DNA of 23,129 nt from JAMCXS01 sp964459065 (GTDB lineage Bacteria > Acidobacteriota > Terriglobia > UBA7540). Position numbers and translations under genes: made by a program. How positions within the stretch are numbered: position 1 is the stretch's first letter; each line of letters begins with the position of its first letter. The notes under the pieces are model-generated. The model was not told where the DNA came from. It did no database searches and saw only the letters and a program-made list of their open reading frames with translations. The stretch is taken from the NCBI GenBank assembly GCA_964459065.1, contig CAYWMN010000029.1, forward strand, positions 1 to 23,129, given 5' to 3'. Positions 8,042-16,759 of this stretch are shown piece after piece.

Positions 8042-8264
8042 GGTCTGGGTGCTCTTCAACTCTTTCAGGGTCTTTTTCGCTGGGTGCTTTCTGCTCTACC
8101 TTCCCGCAGCACAAGGGTCTATCGATTTGCCTGCCGGGTGAATAGGACATCATACACCAATAAGGCTCAACTCTCATCCTAACCCTAAACCATCACCGGA
8201 CGTTTGGCGCGGCTGCGGGATTTCTGTTCTTTCGTGCCATAATCAGAAAATAACAGGGGGGAAC

Positions 8265-8963
8265 ATGGCCAAGCCTGGGACGGACCTCAAAACTCGAAAT
8301 GAATTCAACCGGTGGGCTGCCGCCGGACGCGGCGAAGAGATGGAAAACCACCATCTTCCCATCACCCTGCCGGTTCTTGAGATGATGCAGGTTGAACCTC
8401 AGGATGCGATTCTGGACCTCGGATGCGGGAGCGGCTGGCTTTGCCGCCGCCTGGCGCGCCAGGCAACCGAAGGGCACGTGGTAGGCGTTGACCTCTCCGC
8501 GCAGATGGTGCGCCGCGCTCGCGCCTTAAGTTCCGAATATCCAAACCTCACATTTCTGGAAGGGGCTGCCGATAGAATTCCTTGCCGGGAAGGTGCTTTC
8601 ACCAAACTGATTTCGGTGGAGTCGGCTTACTATTGGACCCACCCCGGCAGCGGCATCCAGGAGGCGTTCGGCGTTCTTGCCCCCCAGGGGTCGGCATGGA
8701 TTCTGATCAACTACTACACGGAAAATCCTCATTCTCATCAATGGGGTTCGGTCGCCAAGGTCCCGACACACCTGCTTTCTGCCCTGCAGTGGGAAGCCTT
8801 GTTCCGCAAAGCAGGGTTCTCCATGGTGCAGCACCGGTTGATTCCGGACCCGACGCCAGTGCCTGAAACCTACACGGGCGAGTGGTTCCGCGATGCCGAG
8901 CAGATTCGAAATTTCAGGGCTATCGGAGCCTTGCTCGTCTGCGGCCGAAAGGGAGACGCCTGA
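8265..8963 (+). CDS. Class I SAM-dependent methyltransferase (Methyltransf_11 type)
   Basis: The 232-residue protein has motif I ILDLGCGSGWL (about 49-59), a ribose-binding acidic residue at D76 (VVGVDLS), and the later SVESAYYWTHPG segment often seen in UbiE/Cyc-like methyltransferases. A strong SD (GGGGG) precedes the ATG by 3-8 nt. The substrate cannot be read from the sequence. It is divergent from the PmtA-like gene with a 223-nt spacer. That spacer holds CATAAT at 8238-8243 as a possible -10 box, without a clear -35. No homology to the neighbouring methyltransferase is visible beyond the shared fold. Confidence 0.85.
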   Translation: MAKPGTDLKTRNEFNRWAAAGRGEEMENHHLPITLPVLEMMQVEPQDAILDLGCGSGWLCRRLARQATEGHVVGVDLSAQMVRRARALSSEYPNLTFLEGAADRIPCREGAFTKLISVESAYYWTHPGSGIQEAFGVLAPQGSAWILINYYTENPHSHQWGSVAKVPTHLLSALQWEALFRKAGFSMVQHRLIPDPTPVPETYTGEWFRDAEQIRNFRAIGALLVCGRKGDA

Positions 8964-9029
8964 GCACCGCGACGGCAATCATCGGTTCTTCTGGCTCCGC
9001 CCGTTTGAAGCCCCGGCCGGAGTTTTTGA

Positions 9030-10796
9030 TTGTTGGATGAACTAAACCGGCGAATTAGCGAAAACCGTCTGCTGGCAGGGACATTGCTGTGTGCAACAGC
9101 GCTGGTAGTTTTCTCAGGGGCGCTTTCAAACGGGTTTGTCTACGACGACGGCCCACAGATTCTGCAGAACCCTTTCGTCCAAAATCCTCACCTGTGGAAG
9201 CGCATCTTTACCGGCTCGGTCTGGTCTTTTCAGGGAGCCGGAACCAATTTCTACCGGCCGCTGCAGTTTGTCTGCTATTGGGTTCTCTACCGCATTGCCG
9301 GCCCGAATCCAGCCGCCTTTCACCTGTTGAACTGGCTCCTCTATGGCGCGTCGGCCTGGCTGGTCTACCGCGTCGGACGCGAATTCATTGAAAACGAGCT
9401 TGCCGCCTTTGCCGGGGCGCTGCTGTGGGCTCTCCACCCCGTCCACGTTGAGGCGGTGGCCTGGATTTCCGCCCTGCCGGATGTCGGCTTCGGGTTTTTC
9501 ACCCTTCTGGCTTTCCTGTTCTTTCTCCGTGCTGAAAAGGACCCGTCCCGGCGTCTGGCGGGACACGCCCTGGCGCTCCTCGCCTTCTTCATTGCGCTCT
9601 TCTTCAAGGAAATGGCGCTGAGCTTTCCCCTGCTGCTGCTGGCGTACTGGCTGTTCGCTGGCCAACCGGAGCGATGGGTTCGCCGCGGGTTGCGCTGGCT
9701 GCCATACGTGGGCGCGACGCTCGTCTACGGAGCCATCCGGCATTCCGCCCTGGGCTACTTCAGCGAGACGGCCCACTTCTGGGACATCTCGCAAAGGGTG
9801 ATCGCTGCAGCCGTCGGGCTGCTGGGACAAGACACCCGCATTCTGTTCTGGCCCGTCCATTTGAATGTTTTCCGAATATTTCACCTTGGCCCCAGCCTGC
9901 GTTCACCCTGGCCGTGGATCACGCTGCTGGTGATCTTGAGTTCGCTCTGGCTTCGGAAGCGAGAGCCCCGCCTGGCGTTTCTGATTGTCTGGTGGCCCGT
10001 TACCTTATTGCCGGTTCTCGATATCCGCCAGCTCAGTTTTCCGCGCCTGGCGGATCGCTTTCTGTATTTTCCTTCCGTTGGCGTCTGTCTGGCCGTTTCC
10101 TTTCTGCTTTTGGACTGGCTTCTGCGCCGCCTTCCCCGCGCTCAATGGGTTCCGGCCGCCGGTTTAGGCTTGGCAATGCTGCTTTGCGCCTCTCAGGCCG
10201 TTCGCGCAATCCCACACTGGCGTGACAACAACACGCTGATCAATTATTCGCTGAAGCAGTCGCCGAAAGCGCCTCTGCTGCACATGGCGCGAGGAGTGGT
10301 GCTGGAATATCAGTACGGCGATCTTGCCGGTGCGCTCAAGGAATACAATACGGCCATGCGGTTAAACCAGGAAAGCTCCTGGCCGCTCGGCCTTGACCAC
10401 GATTACTACCTGGCTCTGGGTCGGATTGCCTTGCGCCGGGGCCATCGGCAAAAGGCCATCGAGGATTTCAAGAAAGTGCTGCGCGTGGCGCCCAACAGTT
10501 CGCAGGCGTACGACGCGCTGGGGGCGGTCTATTTCCCGGAGGGCAATTACTCGAAAGCGGCAAGCTATTTTGCCCAATCCGTCAAATTTGACCCGCAGGA
10601 TCTGGGCGCGCTCTTTTACCTGGGCACCTGCGACATGGAACTCGGCAAATATCGAAAGGCCGCCCGCGAGTTCCGAGCGGCGCGCAAAATCGATCCCAAT
10701 TACTGGCAGGCTTACAACGCGGAAGCCCGCGCGCTCGAAGCCGCCGGCGAATCCGCCGCCGCGGCGCAGGTCCGCCGCATGATCAAAAAGCCGTAG
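9030..10796 (+). CDS. TMTC-like membrane glycosyltransferase with C-terminal TPR repeats
   Basis: This 588-residue protein has about ten hydrophobic segments in residues 15-400 and tetratricopeptide repeats in residues 415-580. The first loop carries an acidic pair (VYDD, residues 39-40). NFYRPL (73-78) and LHPVHVEAVAW (135-145) follow. These resemble the signature blocks of TMTC-type GT-C glycosyltransferases, which use polyprenyl-phosphate sugars. Role here is inferred: transfer of a sugar outside the cytoplasmic membrane, with the TPR part binding the acceptor. The start is a TTG at 9030 with GGAG 7 nt upstream. A second TTG follows at once, and no ATG exists near the first membrane segment. 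The gene stands alone, with no glycan genes beside it. Confidence 0.82.
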   Translation: MLDELNRRISENRLLAGTLLCATALVVFSGALSNGFVYDDGPQILQNPFVQNPHLWKRIFTGSVWSFQGAGTNFYRPLQFVCYWVLYRIAGPNPAAFHLLNWLLYGASAWLVYRVGREFIENELAAFAGALLWALHPVHVEAVAWISALPDVGFGFFTLLAFLFFLRAEKDPSRRLAGHALALLAFFIALFFKEMALSFPLLLLAYWLFAGQPERWVRRGLRWLPYVGATLVYGAIRHSALGYFSETAHFWDISQRVIAAAVGLLGQDTRILFWPVHLNVFRIFHLGPSLRSPWPWITLLVILSSLWLRKREPRLAFLIVWWPVTLLPVLDIRQLSFPRLADRFLYFPSVGVCLAVSFLLLDWLLRRLPRAQWVPAAGLGLAMLLCASQAVRAIPHWRDNNTLINYSLKQSPKAPLLHMARGVVLEYQYGDLAGALKEYNTAMRLNQESSWPLGLDHDYYLALGRIALRRGHRQKAIEDFKKVLRVAPNSSQAYDALGAVYFPEGNYSKAASYFAQSVKFDPQDLGALFYLGTCDMELGKYRKAAREFRAARKIDPNYWQAYNAEARALEAAGESAAAAQVRRMIKKP

Positions 10797-11293
10797 TCAT
10801 GCAGGGGCTTCGCTGGCCTTGCGATTACCGCTTTTGCCGAATTTCAGAACGGCACCGCTGTCGGTCAGCAAGCCAATTGGGACGGAGCACTCTCCGCCAG
10901 GCACTGCCTGCCGGATGCCTCGCAAAAAGACGTCGCCAATTTCGGGAACACCCCTTTCGCCTACAGTTCTTCTACTCAATATACGCTTGAACGCCTTCGC
11001 CCAAAAGGCGCCTCCCCAACCGAGGCAGGAAAAAACTCAGAAACCACCGGCCTCCACGCGCCGCCGCCGAACGGCGACTCGGTAGGGGACTCCCGCAGCG
11101 GCCTAATGCAGTATAATGATGAACCGATGGTGGTCGCCCGGCGGATACTTTTTTGCGGACGGTTGCAGGGCAAAAGGCAGGCGGCGCGTTTGGCAGACAA
11201 GCGAGAAACTTAGCGGCCCCTGAGTTTTCCTGAAAAAATACAGCGACAATCACTAGAACCAGGCTCAATGAAGGAGCACAACAGGGAGGAACG
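10797..11293 (+). other. 497-nt spacer without a supported gene
   Basis: The frame of the preceding TPR protein stays open past its TAG stop as far as a TAG near 11211, but has no ATG for about 100 codons and no recognisable domain. Short frames on the other strand (for example ending at 10797) start with TTG and look random. CGCCTTcgcccaAAAGGCG near 10990 could form a small hairpin. The right part serves as leader of the Rieske gene. Confidence 0.6.
11112..11117 (+). promoter_or_regulatory. Consensus -10 box before the Rieske operon
   Basis: TATAAT within GCAGTATAATGATG is a perfect hexamer in a GC-rich spacer. No good -35 is seen at 16-18 nt. A start near 11124 would leave a leader of about 170 nt before the ferredoxin gene. 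Confidence 0.45.
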
Positions 11294-11599
11294 ATGGCTC
11301 AGTTTGTGAAGGTTGCCAGTTTGTCTGAACTTGCGGCGGGAACGTGCAAGGCCGTTGAGGTCAGCGGCAAGTCGATCGCCATGTATAACGTTAACGGGAC
11401 AGTCTATGCGACGGACAACGCCTGTCTTCACCAGGGCGGGCCGCTCGGCGAAGGAACCCTCGAAGGCGACATCATCACCTGCCCGTGGCACATGTGGCAG
11501 TACAACGTGCGCACCGGCGAGAACCTGGAAGACAGCCTGCTGAAAGTGGATACCTATCCCGTCCGCATCTCGGGTGATGACATTGAGGTTGAAATCTGA
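11294..11599 (+). CDS. Rieske [2Fe-2S] ferredoxin
   Basis: The 101-residue soluble protein has the two Rieske ligand motifs: C44-L-H46-QGG and C63-PW-H66. The size and lack of a signal peptide or membrane anchor point to a cytoplasmic ferredoxin of the dioxygenase/nitrite-reductase small-subunit type, not a bc1 subunit. A strong SD (GGGAGGA) precedes the ATG. The next gene (cyclase family) begins 40 nt after the stop, and mutM follows that by 5 nt, so they probably form one transcript. No oxygenase or reductase partner is present in the window, so its electron acceptor is unknown. Confidence 0.95.
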   Translation: MAQFVKVASLSELAAGTCKAVEVSGKSIAMYNVNGTVYATDNACLHQGGPLGEGTLEGDIITCPWHMWQYNVRTGENLEDSLLKVDTYPVRISGDDIEVEI

Positions 11600-11639
11600 C
11601 GCGGCTGCGGCCGGCTCATGGTGGTTGGCGGCAACAGTG

Positions 11640-12413
11640 ATGGACCCAACGCACGCCGATTTACAAAACGTCCATGCGGGAACTCAGGGCGCCCGGACGG
11701 GAGTCATTGATCTGACGCATACGATCGATGAGGGCTCGCCTTACTGGCCCGAGAAAACCCCTGGAACGCCTTTCCACGTCTCGGTAGCCGCCAACTACGA
11801 ACCGGATGGTTTTTACGCCCGGCATCTGGTGATCCCGGAGCATTTTGGAACGCATATGGACGCTCCGGCTCATCTCGATCCGAAGGGCAAAACCATCGAT
11901 CAGCTTCCGGCAGAAAAATTCCTGAGCCCCGCCGTGGTGATTGACGTGAGCGCTGCGGCAAAATCGCAGCCCGATTACCGGTTGAGCGCTACGGACGTTG
12001 AACACTGGGTCAGGCAGCACGGCCCGATTCCGCAAGGGGCACTGGTGCTGGTCCGCACGGGTTGGGACGAGCGCTGGCCTTCCCAGGCGGAATACGTGAA
12101 TGCGGACGCCCGGGGCGTCATGCACTTCCCTGGACTCTCCGTCGATGCGGCGCGCTTCCTGCTGCAACACGCTCACCCTGTGGGGATCGGAATCGACACG
12201 TCCAGCATCGACTACGGTCCGTCAGAGGATTTCCCGGTTCATCGTCTGACCCTTTCAGCAGGGCTTTATCATCTGGAAAATGTGGCGAACCTCAGCCAAC
12301 TGCCGGCCAGGGGCTTTACGGTGATTGCGCTTCCGCTCAAGCTGCGCAACGGCTCCGGCAGCCCCGCGCGCGTCCTCGCTCTGCTTGGAACCGAAGCCTC
12401 ATCTTTAAGCTGA
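11640..12413 (+). CDS. Cyclase-family metal-dependent hydrolase (KynB-like)
   Basis: The protein carries the family's metal-binding signature HFGTHMDAPAH (H68, H72, D74, H78 counted from the chosen start) and a second conserved region GIGIDTSSIDYGPS. The family includes bacterial arylformamidase (KynB), isatin hydrolase and polyketide-type cyclases. The sequence alone does not choose between them. I chose the ATG at 11640 (257 residues). An in-frame ATG at 11574 would overlap the Rieske gene by 26 nt and add a 22-residue segment with no family similarity. Codons after the start are ordinary. No kynurenine pathway genes lie nearby, so a tryptophan role is not supported by context. Confidence 0.85.
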   Translation: MDPTHADLQNVHAGTQGARTGVIDLTHTIDEGSPYWPEKTPGTPFHVSVAANYEPDGFYARHLVIPEHFGTHMDAPAHLDPKGKTIDQLPAEKFLSPAVVIDVSAAAKSQPDYRLSATDVEHWVRQHGPIPQGALVLVRTGWDERWPSQAEYVNADARGVMHFPGLSVDAARFLLQHAHPVGIGIDTSSIDYGPSEDFPVHRLTLSAGLYHLENVANLSQLPARGFTVIALPLKLRNGSGSPARVLALLGTEASSLS

Positions 12414-12418
12414 AACTT

Positions 12419-13309
12419 ATGCCCGAACTCCCGGAAGTTGAAACGGTTCTTCGCGGCCTGCTGCAATCGGGCCTCGGACGGCGCATTGCGCGGGTGGAAG
12501 TCAACCATTCAGGAGTGATCCCGGGCAACGCCAAAACCTTTGCAGCGGGAATCGAGGGCCGCCGGATCGTCGCCATCTCCCGCAAAGGCAAGGTTCTGGT
12601 GGCCGAGCTTGCCGGCCCGGAAAACGCCCGCCGCACCTATCTGGTGATGCGCCTTGGCATGACGGGCCAGATCACCGTGGAACCCTGCGCGGCCCCGCTG
12701 GCACCGCACACCCACGTCAGGATGCAGTTTGAGGATGGGAAAAAAGAACTGCGCTTTCGGGACGCCCGCCGCTTTGGGCGGCTGCGCTGCTTGACGCACC
12801 CGGAACTGGAAGCGCTTCTGCAGAGTCTCGGTCCCGATGCGCGCCGGATGACCGAAGATGATTTTCTCGTTGCCATGCGAGGCCGCCGCGGCGCCATCAA
12901 AAGCTGGCTGATGAACCAGCAGATGCTGGCGGGACTCGGCAACATTTACGCGGACGAGGCATTATTCGAAGCCCGCATCCATCCTCTTGCGCAACCCGGC
13001 CGCATCCCGGCCGCGGCCGCCCGGCGCCTCTACAGGGCCATGCAGAAGGTCCTCAAGAAAGCCATCGAACTCCAGGGCACCAGCTTCCGCGACTATATCG
13101 ACATCGAAGGGCGTCCCGGAAATTACCTGCCTAAACTGCGCGTCTATCAGAAGAGCGGCGAGCCCTGCCCCCGCTGCCGGTCCACGATTCGCCGCCTGGT
13201 AATCGCCGGACGCAGCAGCCATTTCTGCCCGCAGTGCCAGCGCCGGCCGCGCCGCGTAGCCGCGATGCGAGGACCACGCAAGTCCCCATCGAACGCCCGC
13301 TCCCGCTGA
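12419..13309 (+). CDS. mutM: Formamidopyrimidine-DNA glycosylase (Fpg/MutM)
   Basis: Removes 8-oxoguanine and formamidopyrimidines from DNA and nicks the abasic site. The mature N-terminus PELPEVETV gives the catalytic Pro and the adjacent Glu. LVMRLGMTGQ and GLGNIYADEALF are family blocks, and the C-terminus has the zinc finger CPRC...CPQC. The start at 12419 is fixed by MPELPEVE, giving 296 residues. The frame is open upstream only because it overlaps the cyclase gene. The last 20 residues after the zinc finger are a basic tail (RRVAAMRGPRKSPSNARSR) beyond the usual end. It starts 5 nt after the cyclase stop without a clear SD, suggesting translational coupling. Confidence 0.97.
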   Translation: MPELPEVETVLRGLLQSGLGRRIARVEVNHSGVIPGNAKTFAAGIEGRRIVAISRKGKVLVAELAGPENARRTYLVMRLGMTGQITVEPCAAPLAPHTHVRMQFEDGKKELRFRDARRFGRLRCLTHPELEALLQSLGPDARRMTEDDFLVAMRGRRGAIKSWLMNQQMLAGLGNIYADEALFEARIHPLAQPGRIPAAAARRLYRAMQKVLKKAIELQGTSFRDYIDIEGRPGNYLPKLRVYQKSGEPCPRCRSTIRRLVIAGRSSHFCPQCQRRPRRVAAMRGPRKSPSNARSR

Positions 13310-13334
13310 CCGCTCCGGCCCTCCCGCAAAGCTT

Positions 13335-13363
13335 CTGGCATCCGGATACAGTTCTGGTATAAT
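13335..13363 (+). promoter_or_regulatory. Predicted promoter of comM
   Basis: CTGGCA (13335-13340), a 17-nt spacer, and TATAAT (13358-13363) with an extended TGG before it. A start near 13370 gives a leader of about 47 nt. Confidence 0.65.
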
Positions 13364-13416
13364 CCAGACTCGTTTTGCAAGCGTAGGCTACCGGTCGAAA
13401 GTCAGCAGGAGTCGCC

Positions 13417-14949
13417 ATGCTCTTCAAGACCTTCAGCGCGGCAACGTTTGGAATCGATGCTTACCTGGTGGAAGTGGAGGTTGACATCTCCGCGGGCAAC
13501 GGTAACTTCATGACGGTGGGCCTTCCGGACGCGGCGGTCCGAGAAAGCCGCGAGCGGATCAAATCCGCCATCAAGAACTGCGGTCTCGATTTTCCTTTCC
13601 AGAACATCACCGTCAATCTCGCTCCCGCAGACGTCAAAAAGGAAGGCTCGGGCTTTGACCTTCCCATCGCGCTCGGCATTCTGGGAACCACCGGCGTTCT
13701 GCTGAAAAATGACCTGAAGGGTTACGCGTTTCTGGGCGAGCTTTCACTCGATGGCGGAATCCGCCCCATCAAAGGCGGGCTTTCCATTGCCGCCATGGCC
13801 AAACACAAACATATCCGGAAGCTCGTGGTGCCGGCGGAAAACGCTCCCGAGGCAGCCGTGGTGCGTCATGTGGAAGTCTACGGGATGCGCTCCCTGCCGG
13901 AAGTCCTGGACCTGATCAATGAGACCCGGGAATTCCATCCTGTCAAAGTGAACACCGCAAAAATGCTGGATCAATCCGGCCAATCCACCATTGACTTCCG
14001 CGACGTGAAGGGACAGTTGCACGCCAAGCGCGCCATTGAGGTGGCAAGCGCCGGCGGGCACAACATCCTGATGATCGGACCGCCCGGCGCCGGAAAAACC
14101 ATGCTGGCCAAGCGCGTTCCCACCATTCTACCTCCGCTCACGTTTGATGAAGCCATCCAGACCACCAAGATCCACAGCGTCGCCGGCCTGCTGGAGCCCG
14201 GCGTGGGCCTGGTGGGCACGCGGCCTTTCCGCTCGCCGCACCACACCATTTCCGATGCCGGCCTGATCGGCGGCGGAGCCGTGCCCCGCCCCGGAGAGGT
14301 AAGCCTGGCGCACAACGGCCTGCTCTTTCTTGATGAATTGCCGGAATTCGCTCGCAATGTTCTGGAGGTACTCCGCCAGCCACTTGAAGACGGAACTGTG
14401 ACGATTTCCCGCGCGGCGATGTCGCTTACTTTCCCGTCGCGCTTTATGCTGGCCGCCGCAATGAATCCCTGCCCGTGCGGATTTTTCAACGATCCTTCCC
14501 GCGAATGCACCTGCACGCCGCCCATGATCCAGCGCTACGTCTCCAAAATTTCCGGTCCCCTGCTCGACCGCATCGACATCCACATCGACATGCCGGCAGT
14601 GAAATATAGCGATCTTCGGCAGAATTCGGACGGCGAAACCTCCGCCGCCATCCGCGAGCGGGTAATCCGCGCCCGCGACCGACAGCTGGAACGCTTTCAG
14701 GGCGAGAAAATCTACAGCAATGCGCAGATGAGTCCGCGGCAAATCCGGAAATATTGCAACATCTCGGCCGATTGCGAGCGCTTGCTGGAAAGCGCCATGA
14801 CGCGCCTGGGTCTTTCCGCCCGCGCGCATGACCGCATCCTGAAAGTGTCCCGCACCATCGCCGACCTCGAACCGGCGGAATCGATCAACGCCGGCCACAT
14901 CTCAGAAGCAATCCAATACCGGTCGCTCGACCGCAACTATTGGGCGTGA
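13417..14949 (+). CDS. comM: YifB/ComM family Mg-chelatase-like AAA+ ATPase
   Basis: The 510-residue protein begins with the Lon-protease-like fold domain typical of the family (GNGNFMTVGLPDAAVRESRER and the KKEGSGFDLPIALGIL block). The AAA+ core follows, with Walker A GPPGAGKT (residues 221-228), Walker B LLFLDELPEF (about 302-311) and a cysteine-bearing NPCPCGF segment. The C-terminus is the Mg-chelatase-like lid. By family knowledge ComM is a hexameric helicase that promotes branch migration during natural transformation. In bacteria that are not competent its role is less clear. SD AGGAG lies 5 nt before the ATG. It has its own promoter and is not coupled to mutM. Confidence 0.95.
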   Translation: MLFKTFSAATFGIDAYLVEVEVDISAGNGNFMTVGLPDAAVRESRERIKSAIKNCGLDFPFQNITVNLAPADVKKEGSGFDLPIALGILGTTGVLLKNDLKGYAFLGELSLDGGIRPIKGGLSIAAMAKHKHIRKLVVPAENAPEAAVVRHVEVYGMRSLPEVLDLINETREFHPVKVNTAKMLDQSGQSTIDFRDVKGQLHAKRAIEVASAGGHNILMIGPPGAGKTMLAKRVPTILPPLTFDEAIQTTKIHSVAGLLEPGVGLVGTRPFRSPHHTISDAGLIGGGAVPRPGEVSLAHNGLLFLDELPEFARNVLEVLRQPLEDGTVTISRAAMSLTFPSRFMLAAAMNPCPCGFFNDPSRECTCTPPMIQRYVSKISGPLLDRIDIHIDMPAVKYSDLRQNSDGETSAAIRERVIRARDRQLERFQGEKIYSNAQMSPRQIRKYCNISADCERLLESAMTRLGLSARAHDRILKVSRTIADLEPAESINAGHISEAIQYRSLDRNYWA

Positions 14950-15096
14950 ACCGGAATCTCGGGTGTCCGCGCTTCAGCCTGCGATTTCCCTTTCGCCCAC
15001 CGCGATCCTTCGTGCTTCGGCGAGGTCGATGCGGGCGTGCTTCCGCCAGCCTTACAAGCGCCAACCGCACCGCCTGTATCCTGCAGATGTTTCCTG

Positions 15097-15102
15097 TATA
15101 AT
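15097..15102 (+). promoter_or_regulatory. -10 box before yggX
   Basis: A perfect TATAAT in CCTGTATAATAGC. The -35 is poor. Together with 11112, 13358 and 4011 it gives a recurring AT-rich hexamer about 5-180 nt before gene starts. The remaining spacer from 14950 shows no gene. Confidence 0.5.
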
Positions 15103-15182
15103 AGCTGTTGAAGCGCCATGTTGAAACCGCAGGGCGTGATTTGTTTATATCCCCCAGAACATGTTTCCAAGGGAGGCTTTTG

Positions 15183-15464
15183 ATGGCGGAACATATGGTT
15201 AAGTGCGTGAAGTTTCAGAAGGAATTGCCGGGTCTCGATGAGCCACCCTGGCCAGGAGAGCTTGGCCAGCGCATTTACGACAATGTGTCGCAAGAAGCGT
15301 GGAACCTTTGGCTGAACCACCTCAGGATGCTGATCAACGAATACCGCCTGGCACCCGCCACCAAGGAAGCCCAGGAGATTATTGCGCAGCAGATGGAACA
15401 GTTCTTCTTCGGGGAAAATGCCGCACCCCCGCCCGGATACGTTCCCCAGCAAGGGAAAGAGTAG
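15183..15464 (+). CDS. yggX: Fe(2+)-trafficking / oxidative damage protection protein YggX
   Basis: The 93-residue protein follows the YggX pattern: an N-terminal conserved Cys (C8, in VKCVKFQKEL), PGELGQRIYDNVSQEAWNLW, MLINEYRL, and a QQMEQFFFGE end. The family protects Fe-S enzymes and DNA against oxidative damage and is linked to labile iron. The ATG at 15183 has SD GGGAGG 6 nt upstream. The frame is open to 15108, but that part precedes the SD. After the similarity ends there is a Pro-rich tail (APPPGYVPQQGKE). Nearby mutM also deals with oxidative damage, and the window is rich in [4Fe-4S] enzymes. A functional link is inference. Confidence 0.93.
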   Translation: MAEHMVKCVKFQKELPGLDEPPWPGELGQRIYDNVSQEAWNLWLNHLRMLINEYRLAPATKEAQEIIAQQMEQFFFGENAAPPPGYVPQQGKE

Positions 15465-15974
15465 CGCCGCATTCGCGCGCGAATCTCTGCTTGCCTGAAC
15501 GCCCTGCGCGTCAAACCCCGCGCAGCACCGAATTCAGCGCGAAAGATTATCGCCGGTGTGGGCCGCGCGGCAACCTGCGCCCAGACACCTGCCGGCTGGT
15601 GAACAGCCCCCGCTGCTAACCAGCTCAAGGCCCCCGCTTGTTTTGCTTGATTTATTTGCGTTCTATCCCTAGCATATGGGGTGGAATCGGTTCATGCCCA
15701 AAGTCATTCGGGGCAAGGGCGGGAACTGCCGAGAATCCCTTGAAAATCTTTAGGTGCGTTGTCAACCTCGAGGGGTTGGGCGCCATCCTAACCAAAGAGC
15801 CCCTGACCGGACGGTAAGATCGCCAAAGCCTCCGGGGCGGGCATCAAGGCAAGCGCAACCGCCGCCGGGCGCCATCGAAGATCGATAGGATTCAGTTGCT
15901 GGTGTCCAGGATTTCAACGCGGCGATAAAGGTGCCGCAATAAAAGCAGATGGATTAGGATTCAGGGAGAAACCC
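15465..15974 (+). other. 510-nt spacer without a supported gene
   Basis: A perfect 14-nt palindrome ATTCGCGCGCGAAT lies at 15471-15484, just after yggX, without a T-run. Farther on, GGGGTT (15773-15778) and later AACC and CCCC can pair loosely. No frame shows codon bias or a family. The last part is the leader of the cytochrome gene. Confidence 0.6.
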
Positions 15975-16322
15975 ATGAAACTCATTTCCAGAGTGGCGAT
16001 TCCGATTATTTTGGGAGTAACGCTTGTCCCGGCGTTGGTCTGTTCCGCCGCCGGCAGGAAGCCGGACGGCGCCTCGATTTTCAGAGAAAAATGCTCCATG
16101 TGCCATGGCGTGAATGGAAAAGGCTATGCCGCCATTCACACCCCCAACTTTACCGATCCCAAGTGGCAGGCGGCGCACAGCAACAAAGAGCTGCTGAGCG
16201 CCATCGAGCACGGCGTCAAGGGAACGGCCATGGTATCGTTTGAGGGCAAACTTTCCCACGCGGAAATGCAGGCTGTACTCAACTACATTCGTTCATTCGG
16301 TCGCAAGAGCAAGGCGAAGTAG
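15975..16322 (+). CDS. Small secreted class I cytochrome c
   Basis: The 115-residue protein has a Sec signal peptide (hydrophobic residues 6-24, likely cut near CSAAG), one heme-attachment motif C40-SM-C43-H44 and a probable axial Met at M86 (GTAMVSF). The pattern ISREKC-type spacing, GVNGKG and the final IRSFGR helix are those of small mono-heme c-type cytochromes found alone or as electron shuttles. It would carry electrons in the periplasm. SD AGGGAGA precedes the ATG by 6-7 nt. It has no oxidase or reductase genes next to it, so partner and pathway are unknown. Confidence 0.93.
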   Translation: MKLISRVAIPIILGVTLVPALVCSAAGRKPDGASIFREKCSMCHGVNGKGYAAIHTPNFTDPKWQAAHSNKELLSAIEHGVKGTAMVSFEGKLSHAEMQAVLNYIRSFGRKSKAK

Positions 16323-16759
16323 CTTTGCAGAATTATCGAGAGGAATTCAATCGGGACCGAGGCAAGCCCCTTGAGGTCCGCCCCTGAAAGCCCGATTGCT
16401 TTGCCGGGAAGCGATCCCGGTAATCGTGAACCCGCAACTCATCAACAAAAGGCAACCAATGCCCATCATCCCCCGCGGGTCCGCGGAGGGCAAACGAACC
16501 CAAGCAGGCGGCAGGAATGCGCCTAAAAAGATGCCGGGGCGTTCCGCGGTGTGGTTTTCACCCTTTGGGTCGCTGGCTCAACTCCGGCTTGGAGGCTTTG
16601 CGCCACGGAACTGTGAAAACTCAACGACGCCATGCCCCGATGGAGCTGCGATTCCCCCATCCCCGGGCAGAGGCTATTAGGCCAAAGCGCAGGCCGCATT
16701 GAAAAAGAGAACGACGAAACTGGCAGGAAACAGCACAGATAATAGAAAGAGGTCCCATC
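16323..16759 (+). other. 437-nt spacer without a supported gene
   Basis: After the cytochrome there is a hairpin-capable segment CGATT (16393-16397), CCGGG (16404-16408), CCCGG (16416-16420), AATCG (16422-16426). The middle holds an imperfect inverted repeat described separately (16531-16643). Frames in it lack starts with SD or family similarity. Confidence 0.6.
16531..16643. repeat. Imperfect inverted repeat, possible short extragenic element
   Basis: The 31-nt arms at 16531-16561 and 16613-16643 match at 19 positions when one is reversed. The matches include 8 perfect bases GTTTTCAC/GTGAAAAC and 6 of CGGGGC. They surround a 51-nt centre. This could be a MITE or REP-like element, or a chance palindrome. 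Confidence 0.35.

Noticed and set aside
12062..12418. N-terminal extension of MutM through the cyclase gene
   Set aside because: The mature MutM must begin with Pro-Glu after the initiator Met at 12419. The upstream part is an out-of-frame reading of the hydrolase gene.
15471..15484. Palindrome after yggX as a terminator
   Set aside because: The perfect 14-nt palindrome has no hairpin loop and no T-run, so it does not fit an intrinsic terminator.
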